Virus record (IMG/VR): IMGVR_UViG_3300020478_000059
Coordinates: 1 to 25,221 of that record
DNA from: a virus
Strand: one strand, 5' to 3'
Length of the DNA stretch: 25,221 nucleotides
Below are positions 5,442-13,235 of this stretch, piece after piece. Numbering within the stretch: the stretch's first letter is position 1; each line of letters starts with the position of its first letter. A program made the translations under genes and the position numbers. The notes beneath the pieces are model-generated. The model saw nothing but the letters and a program-made list of their open reading frames with translations, did no database searches and had not been told where the DNA came from.

Positions 5442-8005
5442 TGGCGAAGTTAAAAGTCAGAGAATATAAGCCCGTGCAGGCACCTAGTGACCGCACAGGG
5501 TTTTCTACTGGCTTCGTAACTAGCGTCAAGCAGATTAATAACCTTGGTATATCTGTAACTGGTATAGCACGTTCTGCTTCATCTATACACACATTGCATG
5601 AGTTTCAGAATGAATATCTGACAGATAATGCAGATAAAAGAGTTAAGGTTATTAATAAGACTGCGAATGATTCTCAAAGACGATATTTAGAACGTAAGAG
5701 AATAGAGAAAAAACTTCTTGGTAAAAAAGCAGATGAAACTGCTGAGTTAACTGCTGAGAAGACTGAACCAGATGCAGTTGATCAAAAGGCAGTAGAGGAT
5801 AAGGTAGCAAAGGAAAAAGATGGACCTTTAGGAGGTTTCCTCAAATTCTTTAAGGTATTAGGTAATATATTAAGACCTCTAGTAGTTAAACTTGGTGCAT
5901 TCGTTGCATTAGACTGGATTGCTAAGAACCCAGAGAAAGTACAAGCGATAGTTAACTTTGTAACTGGGTGGTTCAAGTTTGGTGCTGCAATAGCAGGGTT
6001 CGGTATTAATAAGATTATGGATGGTCTCTCCATGTTTGGGGATGCCACCGATCCAGATAAGAGTGTAATTGAGAGAGCATTCGCTGGTGTTAAGGGGATT
6101 GGTCAATTATTTGTTGGTTTGGGTGGACTCTGGGCAGCATCCAGAATATTCATGCCATGGAAACTTATAGGTGATTATAAGAAGTTTAGAGCATTATTCG
6201 ATATATTTGATCAGGATAAGCACGAAGAGAATAGACAGAAGAATCAGAAGAGACAAAACAAGAGGACTAGAGAGTCAAGTAAGAAAGCACGTAAGAGATA
6301 CGAGAAGAGATACGGTAAGAAAGCAGCAAAGAATAGGTTTAAGGGTAAGATAAAGGGCAGGAGTCCTTGGAAAAAGTTTAGTAGAAATATTGGTAAGCAA
6401 GTTAAGAAGTTTAAACCTCTTAATAAAGCGAAGAAGTTAACTTCTAAGTTAGGTAAGATGAAAGGTCTTACCAAATTTGCTAAGATCGGTGCTGGTGTTG
6501 GTGCTGTATTTTCTGGTGTTAGTGCATATCAAGACGCAATAGCAGCAGGTAAGACTAATGCACAAGCAGTAGGTCTTGGTGTAGGTAAAGCAGCAGGTGG
6601 TATGGCAGGTGCAGCAATTGCTACTGCTGTATTAGGTCCATTTATTGGTCCATTTGCACCTATACTGGGTAGTATTGTTGGTGAATGGGTAGGTGGATGG
6701 GTTGGAGAGAAATTAGGTCCACTTGTTGAAAAAGGATTTAAGACTTTAACTTCATGGTTGAAGACTGCAAGGGAGTGGGTTAAGAAGACTATTAATAGTA
6801 TAGTTGATAATTTCCTCAACTTTATAAAACCAGGATTAGACTTCTTCTTTATGTTTGTCGATTGGATTAAGAAAGGAATCGACATGATAGCGAAGTTTAA
6901 TGACTTCATTATGAGTGCTGCTATTGATGGTATAGTCAGTCTTATTATGAATATTGTTTCGAAGGCAGAATGGATAAAAGAAAAAGCAGGAGCAGTCACA
7001 GGAGCAGCGAAGAAGACATGGGACTTCATAAGTGGTCCTTTCAGAGCTGAAGGTGGTCCTGTAGATCAGAAGAGAGATTTAAGAGCAAATGCTGCTGCTA
7101 TATCTCAACGAAATAGGGCATTAGAATCCTTATATGGAATAGAAGATTTTGTAAATCAGGCAACTGACTTCCAGACATGGAGTAAGGAAGGTTGGAGTGG
7201 ATATGCTGCTGGTGGTTTATATGAGAAGTATAAGAATGGATATGTTCCTAAGACTGAGTTGTCTCCAGTCCACGGATATCAGGGATGGGGTCAAGCAGGA
7301 AAAGGAATGTTGCATAAGTCTGTAGCAAGACAAGCACAGGCAATGCTTAATGCTGCTAAGAAAGATGGTCATCCTATAGGTATCAATTCCACTTATAGAT
7401 CATATGCTGATCAGGTCAGAGTCAAGAAGGAAGAGGGTTATCTAGCAGCAACACCTGGTACTTCAAATCATGGTTGGGGTCTAGCAATGGATCTTAATTA
7501 TTTTGATGCTGGTTATAGATGGTTATGGGAAAATGCAGATAAGTTTGGATTTAATCCATTATCAGGATGGGGATTAAGTCCTAATACACCAGGTAAATCA
7601 GAAGCATGGCATTGGGAGAATTTAAAAGGACAAGGTAATCCTGGTGCAAAGACTTCAAATGTAACTAGTAGTACACCTCAATCTCAGGTAGTAAAAGCGA
7701 AGTTGAAGGGTGTAGAAGGATATCTTGATAAGAGTACTGGTGAATGGACAAAGGGTGCATGGAAAGATGAAAAACCAATAGAAATCAAACCAACAACCCC
7801 TAAAATTACGCAAGGTGATCTAAATAAGGGAGGTGATGTATCAAAACTTTCACTGGTATCTAAAGGTAGATCATTTGATCGCAAACTTCAAGGTGGCAGT
7901 GCAATCGTAATGCTACAACAATATGTACAACAGGGTAACAAATCTACTCAGGAGATTATTCTCACAGATCCAATAAGATCACCCATGGTCTATTCTAAGT
8001 GCTAA
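5441..8005 (+). CDS. Tape-measure-like hub protein with M15 peptidase domain
   Basis: This 854-residue protein directly follows gp26/gp51, where T4-like phages keep the tape measure/hub gene (T4 gp29). Residues 1-125 are charged and probably coiled. Residues 130-240 are hydrophobic/amphipathic, with the block ALDWIAKNPEKVQAIV that recurs in the next gene. Residues 258-345 are strongly basic, and 345-535 are Gly/Ala-rich and hydrophobic, as in tape measures. Residues about 620-730 form a VanY/M15-type D,L-peptidase: STYRSYADQ, SNHGWGLAMD (H677, D684) and SEAWHWE (E721, H724), so the zinc ligands and catalytic Glu look intact. It probably cleaves the peptidoglycan stem peptide during infection. 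The tail after 740 is unknown. The TAATG start implies coupling with gp51. Confidence 0.75.
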   Translation: MAKLKVREYKPVQAPSDRTGFSTGFVTSVKQINNLGISVTGIARSASSIHTLHEFQNEYLTDNADKRVKVINKTANDSQRRYLERKRIEKKLLGKKADETAELTAEKTEPDAVDQKAVEDKVAKEKDGPLGGFLKFFKVLGNILRPLVVKLGAFVALDWIAKNPEKVQAIVNFVTGWFKFGAAIAGFGINKIMDGLSMFGDATDPDKSVIERAFAGVKGIGQLFVGLGGLWAASRIFMPWKLIGDYKKFRALFDIFDQDKHEENRQKNQKRQNKRTRESSKKARKRYEKRYGKKAAKNRFKGKIKGRSPWKKFSRNIGKQVKKFKPLNKAKKLTSKLGKMKGLTKFAKIGAGVGAVFSGVSAYQDAIAAGKTNAQAVGLGVGKAAGGMAGAAIATAVLGPFIGPFAPILGSIVGEWVGGWVGEKLGPLVEKGFKTLTSWLKTAREWVKKTINSIVDNFLNFIKPGLDFFFMFVDWIKKGIDMIAKFNDFIMSAAIDGIVSLIMNIVSKAEWIKEKAGAVTGAAKKTWDFISGPFRAEGGPVDQKRDLRANAAAISQRNRALESLYGIEDFVNQATDFQTWSKEGWSGYAAGGLYEKYKNGYVPKTELSPVHGYQGWGQAGKGMLHKSVARQAQAMLNAAKKDGHPIGINSTYRSYADQVRVKKEEGYLAATPGTSNHGWGLAMDLNYFDAGYRWLWENADKFGFNPLSGWGLSPNTPGKSEAWHWENLKGQGNPGAKTSNVTSSTPQSQVVKAKLKGVEGYLDKSTGEWTKGAWKDEKPIEIKPTTPKITQGDLNKGGDVSKLSLVSKGRSFDRKLQGGSAIVMLQQYVQQGNKSTQEIILTDPIRSPMVYSKC

Positions 8006-8008
8006 TAA

Positions 8009-10498
8009 ATGGCAAATCAAGCAGTTCCAAAAGCTAAGTTATTTAAGATGGTCTCCTTTAAGGGGGTCGATAAGAATAAACTCGCCAGTACAGATTTTGG
8101 TGGACTTGTTAAAGCTCAGAATTCTGGGTTTCAACAGATGGGTAAAGCACTTAATAGTATTGGTGCATCTGTCAATAGTTTGGCAACGACTGTAGAGAGT
8201 ATGAATCAGTCCTTTAAGGAATCGATTAACTCACAGATTAAGAACCAAGATAGGATTCAGACTGCACAGGATAGAGCAGCAGATAGATTAGCGGATAGAG
8301 AGAAGAGAGAGAATAGAGAAAAGATAAAGGATCAGAATAGAGCAGAAGATGCAGCAGCAGAAGATGCAGCAGAAAAACCGAATCTAGCAGCAAAATTAGG
8401 ATATACTGCTGGATTTGTGACTGGTAAGATTGCCAATGGAATGATGGCATTCCTATCCAGACTTGGTGGTCTATTCTTGAAACTGGTTGGATTTAAAATG
8501 CTTGACTGGATGGCAAAGAATCCAGAAAAGATACAGAAGATAGTCGATACTATAGGACGTATAGGTAAGTTTATATTCAATGCTGCTACATGGTTAGCAG
8601 GGTTTACTCTTGGTGGACTCTCCGATTTCATGGAGAATCCTATATCATTAAAGGGTATACTTGGATTTGGTAAGTTCTTATTAGGTCTTGCTGTTGTCTT
8701 TGCTCCTGGAGCAATGGCAAAACTTGGTCTTGGTTTAATCTTTAAGGGTGGCAAGGCATTATTGAAACCAGCAATGCTTCTATTGAAGAATGTTGGTAAA
8801 TTGATATGGAGTATGGGAAAGGTTGCCGCTAAGGGAATCTTCAAGACTGGTAAGTTCTTGATGAAGAATCCTAAGGCAGCACTTATCGCAGGTGGTGTAG
8901 CACTTGGTGCATGGGGTGTCAGTAAACTCATGAATCGGGAGGAGGGTGAACCCGATGTAGATGAGTCTGATACAATGGAAGGCGAGATGGAGGAATTAGA
9001 CCTATCTGCCTTCGGTCTTACTCCTGGTCAAATGCCTGATGATGACCAATTGGCAGGCATCAATCAACAACGAGAGATGGCAGGACAACCTCTTCTAACA
9101 AAAGAGCAAGTCCAAGCAAGTGCGTTAGACATTAAGGCACAAGTAGAAAAAGATTCAGCGGAGGGAACTAAAAAACTTAAGCAAGGTGGTAAAGGACCAA
9201 TAGCAAAAGCATTCGATTTCATTATGAAACCCATTCTTGGGATGTGGGATCAGATCAAGAATATTTTTGGTAAGGTAACAGGGTTCTTTAGAGAGCAATT
9301 CGAAGGATTTATGGGATTCTTTGGTGAATTATTCACTAAAGTTGGGGGTTTCCTCAAACCATACATAGACAAGTTAAAAGGACTAGGTAAAGCATACCTT
9401 GACATGCTACTTGCACCGTTTTTCAAAATGTTTGATGCGGTGAAGAGAGTGATGGAGGTTTTCAAAGGTAAAGAAGGCGAAGACAAGAAGAACGAGAAGG
9501 AGTTGGAAAACAAGATGTTTGGTGGAAGAGTTATTGCTGCTGCTATGGCAGCGGGTGGATGGATTAATGGACCACAGTCAGGGTACGCAGTCTCAATGGA
9601 CGGTACAGGTATAGATTTTATAGGTCACGGATTAGAGTACGTAGCACGTAAGTCAGCAGGTGGATTTGTAGTCCCATTTGATACTCCTGCGACTAGAAAG
9701 GATCCAGGTTTAACAAGTAGACGTCTAGCAGAAGCAGCAGCAGGAGGGTTTAAACTTCCTGGTTTTGAAGCAGGTGGTGCTTTCGGTTTTGCTAAGGAGA
9801 TGATCAAAGTCCATGAAGGACTGAGACTGAAGAAGTATACTGATAGTGAAGGGCATCTTACTATTGGTTATGGTCATTTGGTAAGAGCAAATGAATCGAT
9901 GCCTGATCAGATCAGTAAGGCAACAGCAGATAAGATATTTGATCAAGACTTTGAGCATCATAAGAATGCTGCTACGAAGATTCCTGGTTTTGATAAGGCA
10001 AGTGCTATGCAGAAGGCAGCACTTATTGACCTTACCTTTAATATGGGACCATCATGGTATAGGGAGTTCCCTAAATTTGTTAAGGCATTCCAAGCAGGTA
10101 ATTTTGATAAAGCAGCGGATGAGTTAGTAGATAGTCAATGGTATAAACAGGTTAAACGTAGAGGACCAACTATTGTAGATCTGATCAGAGGTAAGGGTAA
10201 TAATGCTTCTTATCTTAAAGATCTTAAACCACCTACACAGGCAACTGACAAAGGTGAGAAGATCACACAGTCACAGCGTAGGCAAGATGAACGTGTAGAA
10301 TCCTCTACTAAGAAGGGTGCTGGTATTAGTACTGCTGTTGAGACATTACCACCTATTACTGCGGGTGGTGGTGATGAGGATCCAGGTCCACCATTATTGA
10401 TTGAACAACCTAAGAAGAAACAAGCAGCAGCAGACTACATGATCCCTAGGTTTGGTTTGATGCAGGAAATTACTACACCGTCAGCATTATTGAGTTAA
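8009..10498 (+). CDS. Tape-measure-like hub protein with T4-type lysozyme (GH24) domain
   Basis: This 829-residue protein starts four bases after the previous gene. Its N-terminal part has a charged coil (residues about 75-125, many Arg/Asp/Glu), then hydrophobic tape-measure-like segments (140-310) with MLDWMAKNPEKIQKIV, clearly related to the upstream protein. An acidic stretch follows near 310-345. Residues about 590-735 form a GH24 lysozyme: HEGLRLKKYTDSEGHLTIGYGHL places E603, D612 and T618 at the same spacing as T4 lysozyme E11, D20 and T26. Later conserved parts are also present (ALIDLTFNMG and SQWYKQVKRRG). It probably cuts the glycan strand during DNA entry. In T4 this activity is in gp5, so the domain has a different host protein here. 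The C-terminal 90 residues look flexible. Confidence 0.78.
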   Translation: MANQAVPKAKLFKMVSFKGVDKNKLASTDFGGLVKAQNSGFQQMGKALNSIGASVNSLATTVESMNQSFKESINSQIKNQDRIQTAQDRAADRLADREKRENREKIKDQNRAEDAAAEDAAEKPNLAAKLGYTAGFVTGKIANGMMAFLSRLGGLFLKLVGFKMLDWMAKNPEKIQKIVDTIGRIGKFIFNAATWLAGFTLGGLSDFMENPISLKGILGFGKFLLGLAVVFAPGAMAKLGLGLIFKGGKALLKPAMLLLKNVGKLIWSMGKVAAKGIFKTGKFLMKNPKAALIAGGVALGAWGVSKLMNREEGEPDVDESDTMEGEMEELDLSAFGLTPGQMPDDDQLAGINQQREMAGQPLLTKEQVQASALDIKAQVEKDSAEGTKKLKQGGKGPIAKAFDFIMKPILGMWDQIKNIFGKVTGFFREQFEGFMGFFGELFTKVGGFLKPYIDKLKGLGKAYLDMLLAPFFKMFDAVKRVMEVFKGKEGEDKKNEKELENKMFGGRVIAAAMAAGGWINGPQSGYAVSMDGTGIDFIGHGLEYVARKSAGGFVVPFDTPATRKDPGLTSRRLAEAAAGGFKLPGFEAGGAFGFAKEMIKVHEGLRLKKYTDSEGHLTIGYGHLVRANESMPDQISKATADKIFDQDFEHHKNAATKIPGFDKASAMQKAALIDLTFNMGPSWYREFPKFVKAFQAGNFDKAADELVDSQWYKQVKRRGPTIVDLIRGKGNNASYLKDLKPPTQATDKGEKITQSQRRQDERVESSTKKGAGISTAVETLPPITAGGGDEDPGPPLLIEQPKKKQAAADYMIPRFGLMQEITTPSALLS

Positions 10499-10499
10499 T

Positions 10500-11897
10500 A
10501 TGGCAGAAGCAAGAGCATATTCACTAAGAGATCTTTCGATTACTCTTCCGAAGGATGGGAGTCGTATGGCTTCGGGTGATCTTGCTAAACAGTTTAGGAA
10601 GGATAATAAGAACACCTTCGATATTCGTAGCATTGCTGCTGAATTTGTATGGTACGAATCTATAGATGCACCATTCTGTAGGTTAGACGTTGCTATTATT
10701 GAATCAGCAGACTTCTTGAATATCCTTCGTGGTGGTGAGATTATTCATTTAGAACTGGAGACTGATGCTGCAAAGGGTGAGAAGTTAAAGTGGGATGGTC
10801 AAGTATTTAAGATAGGTGCCGTAACTAAGGCAGAGAGAACATGTTCATACATTCTCCACTGTGTAAGTACAGAGTCATTCAATAATGAGGTTAACAGGAT
10901 ATTTGGTGCATTTGGTCCTGCTGCTAAGTCAAGTGAGAATAAACAGAGTTTGGCAAAGTGGGCAATTGAAGAGCAATTGAAGGGTGGAGACAAGATTAAA
11001 CATCCTGGTGCTATTGAACCATGTTCCAAAATTAATTTCGTATCATCAAACTGGAGACCAGTTGACTTTATCAACTACATGTGTGATAAGGTAACTAGAT
11101 CCAATGCTGGTAGAGGTTCAGATACACAGTCAGGATTTATCTTCTATGAAAATCGTAAAGGTTTCAATTTCCAGAGTATCGACTGGTTATGTGAACAACA
11201 AAAACTCCCCTATGAGTACACCTATGAACAGTCGAACGTTGGGGACTCAGATACAGAGAAAAATTACTATCTCATCAACAACCTCGCTTTCCCAGACCGC
11301 ACAAACGTGCTGGAAAAACTAAGGACTGGTGTTATTAAGAATGTCACTGCTGGTATTATGCTACCAGCAATAACTCGTTCAGCGATTGCAATGGATACCT
11401 CTGGTGGAGGAGGTGGTACAATAACTGGACCTAGAGAATCGACTTTTAGTGGGCAGTTCGGTAAGATGTCTACCCTAGAGAAGAAGAATCCTCTAACATA
11501 TATGAAGGAGTACGAGGAATATTTCCCAACTCGTGCTAAACTTAGAATACTTCCAGGATTGAAGGATCAGAAAGAAGTAGATGGTAAACCAGCGGGTGAT
11601 CCCAATGCTGGTGCTGCTACTGCTGATGCAGATACATTGGAGGTGGGTACTTACGCTATGTCTAGGTATCAAATGATCCGTAGTGTTCAACTTCGAATAG
11701 AAGTTCCAGGTAATACTGGTGTTGGAGCAGGTGATTTAATTGATGTCTTGATACCCCTAGGTAAATCTGATAATGGTAAGGTTGCAGAAGATAAGACCTA
11801 TTCAGGGAAATACTTGGTTGCAGGTGTCTCCCATACATGGACTAAAGATGGTGTAACCACAACATTAGAATTAACAAGGGACAGCGTAAAGAAATAA
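10500..11897 (+). CDS. 27: Baseplate hub protein, gp27-like
   Basis: In T4, a gp27 trimer forms the ring between the tail tube and the gp5 spike. This 465-residue protein fits by length, position and pattern. The N-terminal half has FDIRSIAAEFVWYESIDAPFC-type tube-domain strands, a hub-like L-E-L-E-T-D strand and SYILHCVSTESFNNEVNRIF. The middle has FVSSNWRPVDFINYMCDK and GFIFYENRKGFNFQSID, typical of gpD/gp27 hub folds. The C-terminal 100 residues resemble the second tube domain, with GAGDLIDVLIP and GKYLVAGVSHTW. It starts one base after the lysozyme-domain gene stop and has no visible ribosome binding site, so coupling is likely. A late box overlaps its stop codon and serves the next gene. 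Confidence 0.75.
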   Translation: MAEARAYSLRDLSITLPKDGSRMASGDLAKQFRKDNKNTFDIRSIAAEFVWYESIDAPFCRLDVAIIESADFLNILRGGEIIHLELETDAAKGEKLKWDGQVFKIGAVTKAERTCSYILHCVSTESFNNEVNRIFGAFGPAAKSSENKQSLAKWAIEEQLKGGDKIKHPGAIEPCSKINFVSSNWRPVDFINYMCDKVTRSNAGRGSDTQSGFIFYENRKGFNFQSIDWLCEQQKLPYEYTYEQSNVGDSDTEKNYYLINNLAFPDRTNVLEKLRTGVIKNVTAGIMLPAITRSAIAMDTSGGGGGTITGPRESTFSGQFGKMSTLEKKNPLTYMKEYEEYFPTRAKLRILPGLKDQKEVDGKPAGDPNAGAATADADTLEVGTYAMSRYQMIRSVQLRIEVPGNTGVGAGDLIDVLIPLGKSDNGKVAEDKTYSGKYLVAGVSHTWTKDGVTTTLELTRDSVKK

Positions 11898-11900
11898 ATA
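11893..11900 (+). promoter_or_regulatory. Late-promoter-like box AATAAATA
   Basis: AATAAATA matches T4 TATAAATA at seven of eight positions. It overlaps the gp27-like stop codon and ends 22 bases before the chosen ATG of the next gene, close to the spacing of the other boxes in this window. Confidence 0.45.
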
Positions 11901-11922
11901 GTAAGGTTAACGGAGTGTGTAT

Positions 11923-12156
11923 ATGTCATACGCAACAATTGAAGATCACATCGAAGCAGATAAAGCACTTGTTGATGATCCTACAATAAATCCTGCTGCA
12001 CGTCGTCACTACAAGGAAGAACTACATGACCTTGTAGAATACGAAGAGCATCATCACGAGGAGATCGTAGCAGGTGATCATCATGATCCTAATTGCTTAG
12101 AGTTATTCTGCGATCAGCATCCAGAGGAACCTGAGTGTAAGATTTTTGACGAATAA
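11923..12156 (+). CDS. Small acidic His-rich protein, unknown function
   Basis: The ATG at 11923 has GGAG seven bases upstream, so I prefer it to the GTG two codons earlier. The 77-residue product is rich in Asp, Glu and His (YEEHHHEEIVAGDHHDPN). It ends with a compact two-cysteine pattern, CLELFCDQHPEEPEC plus an acidic tail; C-x4-C and a third Cys near the end suggest a small folded or metal-binding unit. No catalytic family is recognised. It is separated from gp27 by a late box and from the oxygenase by 15 bases. Similar small acidic proteins are common in cyanophages, but its role is unknown. Confidence 0.65.
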   Translation: MSYATIEDHIEADKALVDDPTINPAARRHYKEELHDLVEYEEHHHEEIVAGDHHDPNCLELFCDQHPEEPECKIFDE

Positions 12157-12171
12157 AATTTAACCTTTGTT

Positions 12172-12813
12172 ATGTTGCCACTTATTGAGATTGACTCACC
12201 AAAGAGTTTTATTGCTGGTGCAAAGATACCAGAAGAGGTATGTGACGGACTCTTAGAGTTCTATGAGGATTGTACATATCTTGAAAAGGAACCTGGTAAA
12301 ACAGGTGGAGGTATCGATAAGTCGGTTAAGGATTCTCTTGATTTATCCATCCCCGTTCACTTACGTGACCAAAGGGTAGTGGATTTTATTGAGCAATTGG
12401 GAGAGGCAACTATGACCTATATTGACAGGTATCCCGCCTTTGGTCGGATACAGTGGGATCTTATATCCGAATTTAATATACAAGAGTACCCTCCTGGTGG
12501 AGGGTTCTTTAGTCTTCACTGTGAAAAGATGAGCAATGCACAAATCTCCTCGCAGAGAGTTATGGCATGGATGACTTATCTAAATACGGTTGAAACTGGT
12601 GGTCATACTTTCTTTCCAATGCAGAATGCAAGAATTAAACCTGTTAAGGGTTTAACTCTGATTTGGCCAGCAGATTGGACACATATGCATCGTGGAGAAC
12701 CAGCACCAGTTGAAGTGAAAACAATTGCTACAGGATGGTATGATTATACAGATCCCCCCTTGGCACAGTCTGATTCAGGGGAAGTACGAGAACAAAAGAC
12801 AAGCACAGAGTAA
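12172..12813 (+). CDS. 2-oxoglutarate/Fe(II)-dependent oxygenase, prolyl-hydroxylase-like
   Basis: The product is 213 residues. The double-stranded beta-helix core of this enzyme family is seen in residues about 95-190: FNIQEYPPGGGF, SLHCEK (H116, with E118 where HxD is usual), YLNTVETGGHTFFP, GLTLIWPADWTHMHRG (H171 and H173 as distal His candidates) and VKTIATGWYDY, with K183 or R174 as possible 2OG-binding basic residue. Such enzymes hydroxylate proteins or other substrates using O2 and 2-oxoglutarate, and cyanophages often carry them, commonly near structural genes. The natural substrate cannot be read from sequence. The last 20 residues after GWYDYTD are probably non-conserved. The gene overlaps the next by 74 bases; see the C-run at 12754. 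Confidence 0.8.
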   Translation: MLPLIEIDSPKSFIAGAKIPEEVCDGLLEFYEDCTYLEKEPGKTGGGIDKSVKDSLDLSIPVHLRDQRVVDFIEQLGEATMTYIDRYPAFGRIQWDLISEFNIQEYPPGGGFFSLHCEKMSNAQISSQRVMAWMTYLNTVETGGHTFFPMQNARIKPVKGLTLIWPADWTHMHRGEPAPVEVKTIATGWYDYTDPPLAQSDSGEVREQKTSTE

Positions 12814-13216
12814 TCCTTCTGAATGGCCCCATATCATCGTTAAGAATACTTTAGTAGAAGATGGTATAATAGAACTTAAGTCGTGGTACAAATATAAGGG
12901 TGAAGCAGATCCATATGGGCAGTTTCATTTGTCATATAGATATGATGACGATGGAAACTGTCATACTACCTCAGTTAATACATTAACTGGAGAACCAACC
13001 AACTGTCCGTGGCATTGGGGGTTTTATAATGGTTGGTGGTGGGGTGAACCTGCCCAGGATTGCCTGCTAAATGGTGCCTTAGTTCAATCACATGTACGAT
13101 TCAATGGTCAAGAGTATAGATCTCGTGATACTGGAGTCGATCCTGAGACTAAGGAGTTTAAATGGGGTAATCAGGTTGAGAAAGGAGAGTTCTATTTTAC
13201 ACGGATAAATACATAA
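12740..13216 (+). CDS. Conserved hypothetical protein overlapping the oxygenase gene
   Basis: I placed the start at the ATG at 12740 (158 residues), preceded by AGGA at a short spacing of four bases. A TTG at 12725 is the only earlier option, because an in-frame stop lies at 12716-12718. No start codon exists in this frame between 12740 and the recognisable protein body, so a long overlap with the oxygenase or a frameshift fusion is needed. The body begins near SEWPHIIVKNTLVEDG. It is rich in Trp, Tyr and Gly (HWGFYNGWWWG) and ends with KGEFYFTRI. No family is recognised, and its beta-rich look could suit a small structural domain. A fusion to the oxygenase through a +1 slip at the C-run is possible. 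Confidence 0.6.
   Translation: MIIQIPPWHSLIQGKYENKRQAQSNPSEWPHIIVKNTLVEDGIIELKSWYKYKGEADPYGQFHLSYRYDDDGNCHTTSVNTLTGEPTNCPWHWGFYNGWWWGEPAQDCLLNGALVQSHVRFNGQEYRSRDTGVDPETKEFKWGNQVEKGEFYFTRINT
12754..12760 (+). other. Six-C run with following T at gene overlap, possible +1 slip site
   Basis: The oxygenase frame reads GAT CCC CCC TTG. A one-base forward slip on CCC-T would continue as TGG CAC AGT, which is the frame of the following gene. This would join the oxygenase directly to the next protein after GWYDYTDPP. CCC-U is a known class of +1 frameshift site, but chance occurrence and a sequencing indel in the run are also possible. Confidence 0.3.
13204..13211 (+). promoter_or_regulatory. Late-promoter-like box GATAAATA
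   Basis: GATAAATA matches T4 TATAAATA at seven of eight positions. It overlaps the end of the preceding coding region and ends 24 bases before the gp5-like ATG. A weak ribosome binding site (AGGGAT, around 13219-13224) lies between the box and the start, at about 11 bases. Confidence 0.5.
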
Positions 13217-13235
13217 CGTAGGGATACTTTAATTA

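Noticed and set aside
6529-7029. Minus-strand open frame of 166 codons inside the first tape-measure-like gene
   Set aside because: It is the complement of a convincing coding region, its protein is low in complexity, and no start or ribosome binding site supports it.
8332-8931. Minus-strand open frame of 199 codons inside the lysozyme-domain gene
   Set aside because: Shadow of a hydrophobic, repeat-rich coding stretch; no family features on the minus strand.
5441-10498. Calling either tape-measure-like gene T4 gp29
   Set aside because: Position fits, but length and added hydrolase domains differ from gp29, and I cannot tell which copy, if any, is the direct equivalent.
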